Source: Rhizaria sp. SCN 62-66 (taxonomy: Eukaryota > Rhizaria, unplaced). Taken from it: a stretch of DNA of 64,000 bases. A program made the translations under genes and the position numbers. Under the pieces are notes generated by a model. The model saw only the letters and a list, made by a program, of their open reading frames with translations. It ran no database searches and had not been told where the DNA came from. The stretch's first letter is position 1. Every line of letters begins with the position of its first letter. This document shows, piece by piece, positions 59,923 to 64,000 of this stretch. The DNA is taken from assembly GCA_001724265.1 (NCBI GenBank), contig MEDY01000026.1, forward strand, positions 1 to 64,000, in the 5' to 3' direction.

Positions 59923-60625
59923 ATGTCATCTCTTCTCGATGATACTAAACCCTCACACGTGGTTGACGGATCCTCCTCGGCGTCCGCTTCCTCGACGGAT
60001 CCAACTTCTTCTCATCCTCTCGCTGGTACGTCAATCCATCCTTTCCTGCTCAAGCGCGTGAAAATCTTAACTCTTACGTACACCACTCACCCATAGCGTT
60101 ATCTATTGTGCATCTTACAGGTAAAAATGCGCCGTTTACGTTCTCCTACGATATTAGCGGCGTGCCGGCGACTTTCGCGGTGACGCATCACGCGAATCAA
60201 GTCAACGTGATCGTGTCGCAGACGGGCGCTGTCGGCACAGTCATTCACGCAGAGGCTGATTCCTCCATCGCAGGCGTCGCCACCGAGGACACCACGTTTA
60301 CCGTCAAGGTCCTGCTTGGGTACGCCTCAGTCATCCAACCGCATATCTTTGTCAATTATTCTTCAACGGCTAGCTCTATTGCTTCCTTTGCTTACTTCCG
60401 CATTCGAGCTTGTTTCTTCCCCCATTGCCTCACAGTTCGCGCGACTCGTCCACCGACGGCGCCGTTGCGCTGGCGCGCCGCGTCATCGCCAGCATGACTT
60501 CGGCCTCGGCCGCGGCCACCCGCCCCCCCAAGGCCTTGCAGCTGCTGCTTGGTTTCCCCGCGCCTCTTTCGCTCGAGACTGCCAAGGAGGTCTACAAGGT
60601 GCTCGACGACGCCGGCACTTGGTGA
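59923..60625 (+). CDS. PSMG3: proteasome assembly chaperone 3
   Basis: Three exons (59923-60025, 60121-60319, 60436-60625) join in phase to 163 residues. PAC3 pairs with PAC4 and helps assemble the 20S alpha ring. The family signature is clear: a GVPATFAVTHHANQVNVIVSQ strand pattern, then TFTVKVLLG, matching the conserved LTTKVLLG of animal PAC3, a helix, and a C-terminal helix ending in Trp directly before TGA, as in the human protein. A Ser-rich N-terminal extension of about 35 residues is extra. Introns are 95 and 116 nt, with donors GTACGT and GTACGC and CAG acceptors with clear pyrimidine tracts. Confidence 0.92.
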
Positions 60626-61150
60626 ATTCATCATAAACTAACAGCAACCATTCATGCCTTTGCACTAACTCGTGCTTTTCTCGCTTATTCTGCACCGTAT
60701 GAGGTCAGGTTAGGGCCATCTCAACGATAACTAGCTCGCAATACAATCTACAAACACTTCACTTTGCATGAAGGACAGATCTGATCGCGCTATTTGTCGA
60801 TGCGTTTTAATTGTATTTTCGTATTTTCTCGAACAATATTGTCGTAGCAGTTCAATATCTATTTATTTGCTCGTGCTTTAATTCGCTTACAGTTGTCATG
60901 ACAAGTGACAACAAGTGAACAAGAAAACGCCCTACGTTCAGAGCTCTTTCATTGGGCAATTTATATTGCACCCAGCGTGACGCGATAGTCATAATTTACT
61001 TTTTTATTACACCTATACCTAACAATCATCATTTGAATATGTAACATTTTCCGAAAATCAAAAATCAAACCAAACGCAACGCAACACCGTTAGTTCTATC
61101 AAATTGCTTGCTTGCATTTCAACCTATTGCACATGAGCACATTTGTGCAT
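60626..61150. other. convergent 3' intergenic region
   Basis: 525 nt of AT-rich sequence between PSMG3 and RPA1 stops. I see no further gene or structured RNA. Confidence 0.6.
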
Positions 61151-62515
61151 TTAGCAGTACTGCTGGATGGCGTTAAGGAGCGTGTGGCACTCCTTCTTAT
61201 AGTCGACGGGCGTGACACGGAACACCTGCGCACGCACCGCCACGTTGTCATCCTGCCCGCGGTCCGGCTTGGCGCGCAGGCGGAACTCCCACAGAGTGTT
61301 CTGCCGGTCCGCGAAGACACGGGCCAACGCCGCCGGGTCGGTCCCCATCGCGGCCTCCAGGTCGCGCGCCGTGACGCCCAGCACAGACGCGGCCTCCTCG
61401 TTGAACGCCGAGACGAACCGGCTCGCAGAGCTGTCTGCGATGGCGAACGACAGCATGTAGCGCGGCTCGTAGTGGTCGTACGAGCGCTGGCACTTCTCGC
61501 ACCAGTACTGGCCGGTGCTCTGGTCAGCGGTAACCTTCTTGTTGCAGCCCTGACCGGGGCACGCGGTGTACCACGGAACCTTCTCCGCGTTGGGTTTGAG
61601 GTAGGTGATCCACGCCCGCACCGACACGTACTGCCCCGCGCCACCCATGCCCTCGGCGATGATGTTGTCGTCGTTAATGTCGGCCAGCAAACCCAGCGCG
61701 TCGCGGGCGCCCGTGCCGCCGGCGCCGCTCGCGCCGCCACGAACCGAGAGTGTCTCAACCGTCGACTGCGCGCCCGTGGAGGAGTACCATTGCGCCAGCG
61801 CGGCGGCCTCGGAGGAGCCGGTCGGGTTGATGGCGAGCTTGGAGTCGAACGTGGTCGACAGCGAGCGGCCCGAGAACTCAGAGACGCGGCATGCGCGGAC
61901 GGCGACGACCGGGTTGCCCTGTAGGTAGTTGTCGTTGTGCGGCTCGGCCTGGTCGCCCCACAGCGTGAGCGAGATCGAGGTGAGCGTGTCGTCCATGATG
62001 GTGATGTCGCGCTTCACGAGGTCACGGCCGGCCTTGGACCGCAGGCTCTGGACCGGGTTCACGGCCGTCACAACGCCCAGCACGTCGCACTTGGCCTCGG
62101 CGGGAAGGGACGCAATCTGGCCAATCTTGGTGAACGAGCCGTAGTGCTCAGACTTGATATTGGCGTCGTCGGGGCAGTTCTGGATCACGGAACGCTCGTC
62201 GAAGGTGAGCTCGTCTTCGTTGGTCATCTTGTTGCTGCCCTTGCGGCCGCCGGAGAAGGTGTAGACGGAGCCCGGGATGATATACTCAAAGAACTGATCG
62301 ACGCCCTTGTTGAAAAAGGTCGCCTTGATGGAGCGGCCCGAGGCGTCGAGCAGCTCGCACGCGAAGAGCTTGCCCTCACCGCGCTGGTTCGTGTACGTGC
62401 GGATATCCGTCTTGGACGTGACACGGACCTTGATCGTCCAGCGCGGAGCGTAAGGACTAATCTCGGAGATCAGCTGGATGTGGTCTTGTGCCGAAGGACC
62501 GCCGTGGCCGTACAT
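61151..62515 (-). CDS. RPA1: replication protein A large subunit, lacking the N-terminal protein-interaction domain
   Basis: A single 454-residue frame from the first ATG (MYGHGGPSAQ) to TAA. RPA1 binds single-stranded DNA in replication, repair and recombination. DBD-A begins within 20 residues (ISPYAPRWTIKVRV, later LFACELLDASGRSIKATFFN). DBD-B follows (KCDVLGVVTAVNPVQSL, then DITIMDDT and ISLTLWG), and DBD-C carries the zinc ribbon (CPGQGC, then CEKC). The C-terminal helix for trimerisation is present. Human RPA1 has 616 residues; here the roughly 180 N-terminal residues (DBD-F and linker) are absent. The frame stays open upstream to a TAA near 62605 with no ATG. The 490-nt gap to BUB3 has no ORF that could supply DBD-F. 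Confidence 0.95.
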   Translation of the reverse strand: MYGHGGPSAQDHIQLISEISPYAPRWTIKVRVTSKTDIRTYTNQRGEGKLFACELLDASGRSIKATFFNKGVDQFFEYIIPGSVYTFSGGRKGSNKMTNEDELTFDERSVIQNCPDDANIKSEHYGSFTKIGQIASLPAEAKCDVLGVVTAVNPVQSLRSKAGRDLVKRDITIMDDTLTSISLTLWGDQAEPHNDNYLQGNPVVAVRACRVSEFSGRSLSTTFDSKLAINPTGSSEAAALAQWYSSTGAQSTVETLSVRGGASGAGGTGARDALGLLADINDDNIIAEGMGGAGQYVSVRAWITYLKPNAEKVPWYTACPGQGCNKKVTADQSTGQYWCEKCQRSYDHYEPRYMLSFAIADSSASRFVSAFNEEAASVLGVTARDLEAAMGTDPAALARVFADRQNTLWEFRLRAKPDRGQDDNVAVRAQVFRVTPVDYKKECHTLLNAIQQYC

Positions 62516-63005
62516 CGAGCGTTGCTGTAGAGGCGCGGGCAAAGTAGGTTGACGGAAGACAGAGCGAAAGTTAAGTGGGCGGAAATGCCAGAGTTAGCGT
62601 CTTGATAATGAGAAATCGAATAAAAATACAAAGACAAACTCCACTATATATGCGAAATATTAGCGCTATATATCATTTTGACGAATGGCTATGGCGGTGG
62701 ATGATATGATGTGAGAGCCTCTTTTGGCGCCAATGATGGCGATTGGGTGGGCTGGGCGGGCTCCTTTTGGATTTGCTTGGCGGGCAGACAGCTGCCAGTC
62801 CGAGTGACCGAGACTGACGCGTGCTAAGCGACAGCGCGTATCTCGGCTGTATCTCCGTCAGTGAACATTTCGACATTGTTTTCGTATACCCCACGCAGCG
62901 TTAATTAGTATATCTAAATCTGGTGTCAAACACTACTATATACCCCTTCAAATCCACTCTGGCCTTTTCTTGTTCTCCGTGCACAGGGACTCTCCGCTCG
63001 CCCTC
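62516..63005. promoter_or_regulatory. divergent intergenic region between RPA1 and BUB3
   Basis: 490 nt between head-to-head ATGs. CTATATACCCCTTCA lies about 60-75 nt before the BUB3 ATG and resembles the element at the 22670 gene. TATATA stretches (about 62640-62680) lie 130-160 nt upstream of the RPA1 ATG. Core promoter function is inferred. Confidence 0.45.
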
Positions 63006-64000
63006 ATGTCTAAGGCCAAGGCGGACGCCGCCCTCATCACAACTTGCCCCGCGCCGCCCCCCGACTCGGTCTCTGCGCTGAGCTTTGGCCGCGAGTCCGA
63101 CATGCTCGCCGCAGCCTCCTGGGACGGCGCTGTGCGCGTATACAACGGTGCCGCCACTGGCTGCGGCGAGCTGCTTTGGACCGGCGCCGACACCGACCCT
63201 CTGCTCGACTGCACGTTCGGCGTCACCGACGACACGCTCTTCGCCGCCGGCCTCTCAGGCTCTGTCCTCTGCTTCGACCCTTCACAACAGCAGTTGTCCT
63301 CCACCTCATCAGAATCCGCAACTGCATCTGTCGTGGGCAGCCACGACGGCCCCGTCTCGTCTCTCTGCTACGACCCGTTCGTCACGAACACGTTGCTCTC
63401 GGCCGGCTGGGACGGCGCCGTCAAGCAGTGGGACCTCCGCACTGCGTCCCCACTTGTCGCCACGGCCCGTCTTGGTGCAGTCGCAGTCGCCGCTGGCGGC
63501 GGCGTGACCAAGGCCCTCAGCATGGACGCCACAGGCCACAAGCTCGTCGTCGCCGGCACAAACCGCGTGATCGAAGTCTTCGATCTTCGGCGCATGGGGC
63601 GGTTTCTGCAGGCGCGCGAGTCGTCGCTGGCATCGCAAACGCGCCGTGTGCGCTGCAGTCCTGATGGCGAGCGGTTCGTGGTCGCTGGCATGGAAGGGCG
63701 CATTGCAGTCGAGATGATCGATCCGTCGCCTGAGGCACAGGTACGCATAATTGTCACGATTACGGCGTATATCACTTAACATCGCAACATGTGAAATGAA
63801 CTCTAACATTGATTTTAAATCTAAGGTTTTCAATCAACATTTTCATGTCATTCTGCGGTGGAGCAGCTTCATCCTAAGTCCTTCCCCTTTTGATCACTTT
63901 TTGTTTTTGTTTTTGACTCGTATCTATAGGCTCAGAAGTACGCCTTCAAGTGCGCCCAGCAGGCGTTGCCGGACGGCGCGCGCTTCATGTCCCCCATCCA
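63006..64000 (+). CDS. BUB3: mitotic checkpoint WD-repeat protein BUB3 (partial, cut by the window end)
   Basis: Exon 1 (63006-63740, 245 codons) and the start of exon 2 (63930 to the window end) are present, separated by a 189-nt intron with donor GTACGC and acceptor TAG. BUB3 is a WD40 propeller that brings BUB1 and BUBR1/MAD3 to kinetochores. Diagnostic segments are ASWDGAVRVYN near the start, SAGWDGAVKQWDLRT, DLRRMGRFLQARESSL, EGRIAVEMIDPSPEAQ and, across the intron, AQKYAFKCAQQ. These follow human BUB3 closely (SSWDTSVRLYD, ESSLKYQTR, EYLDPSPEVQKKKYAFKC). RAE1, the nearest relative, lacks the exact DPSPE..KKYAFKC pattern. The C-terminal WD repeats are beyond the window. Confidence 0.94.

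Noticed and set aside
1-64000. tRNA, rRNA, CRISPR array or transposon
   Set aside because: No tRNA box pairs, rRNA segments, spaced palindromic repeats, terminal repeats or transposase motifs were seen. In particular I found no tRNA with a CUA anticodon in this window.

Overview
This 64 kb window is nuclear DNA from a GC-rich, intron-bearing eukaryote, most likely a protist. I cannot place it more precisely. It holds eleven protein genes plus one doubtful exon. Five have recognisable eukaryotic orthologs: PDIA6 (ER disulfide isomerase), SKI2 (exosome helicase), PSMG3/PAC3 (proteasome assembly chaperone), RPA1 (single-strand DNA binding) and BUB3 (spindle checkpoint, cut by the window end). 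A sixth carries an oxidoreductase-like domain (OXLD1 type). A seventh is a fungal-type Zn2Cys6 factor with a C-terminal PAS-like domain. Four are large proteins I do not recognise. Coding DNA is rich in Ala, Ser, Gln and Gly runs, so antisense frames are often open by chance; I left those out. No tRNA, rRNA, transposon or CRISPR array was seen.

Layout. 1-588: a TTG microsatellite and a doubtful acidic exon. 589-8143 (-): membrane protein with a WSC-like segment. 9479-22391 (-): about 4,100-residue Zn2Cys6-PAS protein. 22670-26152 (+): unknown. 26447-31851 (-): Ala-rich coiled-coil protein in five exons. 32408-43048 (-): about 3,500-residue coiled-coil membrane protein with Cys-Pro repeats. 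43823-45518 (-): PDIA6. 46166-47074 (+): OXLD1-like. 47872-51306 (+): unknown helical protein. 51644-59677 (-): SKI2. 59923-60625 (+): PSMG3. 61151-62515 (-): RPA1. 63006-64000 (+): BUB3, partial. The neighbours share no obvious pathway; this is an ordinary eukaryotic gene order with several divergent pairs.

The main discovery is an apparent nuclear genetic-code change. Six in-frame TAG codons lie inside five genes (8093, 5873, 14963, 31635, 37616 and 48640). In each case reading through TAG joins flanking coding sequence in the same frame. Most sit in Gln-rich runs, and every splice junction stays in phase. No in-frame TAA or TGA occurs in the models, while all eleven genes end in TAA (6) or TGA (5) and none in TAG. 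PDIA6 ends with an ER-retention tetrapeptide followed at once by TAA, and PSMG3 ends at its family's usual terminal Trp followed by TGA, so both of those remain stops. The simplest reading is UAG = glutamine with UAA and UGA as terminators.

A second unusual trait is the 5' splice site. All fourteen introns modelled with good confidence begin GT(A/T)CG, with C at +4, instead of the usual GTRAG. They are 95-225 nt long.
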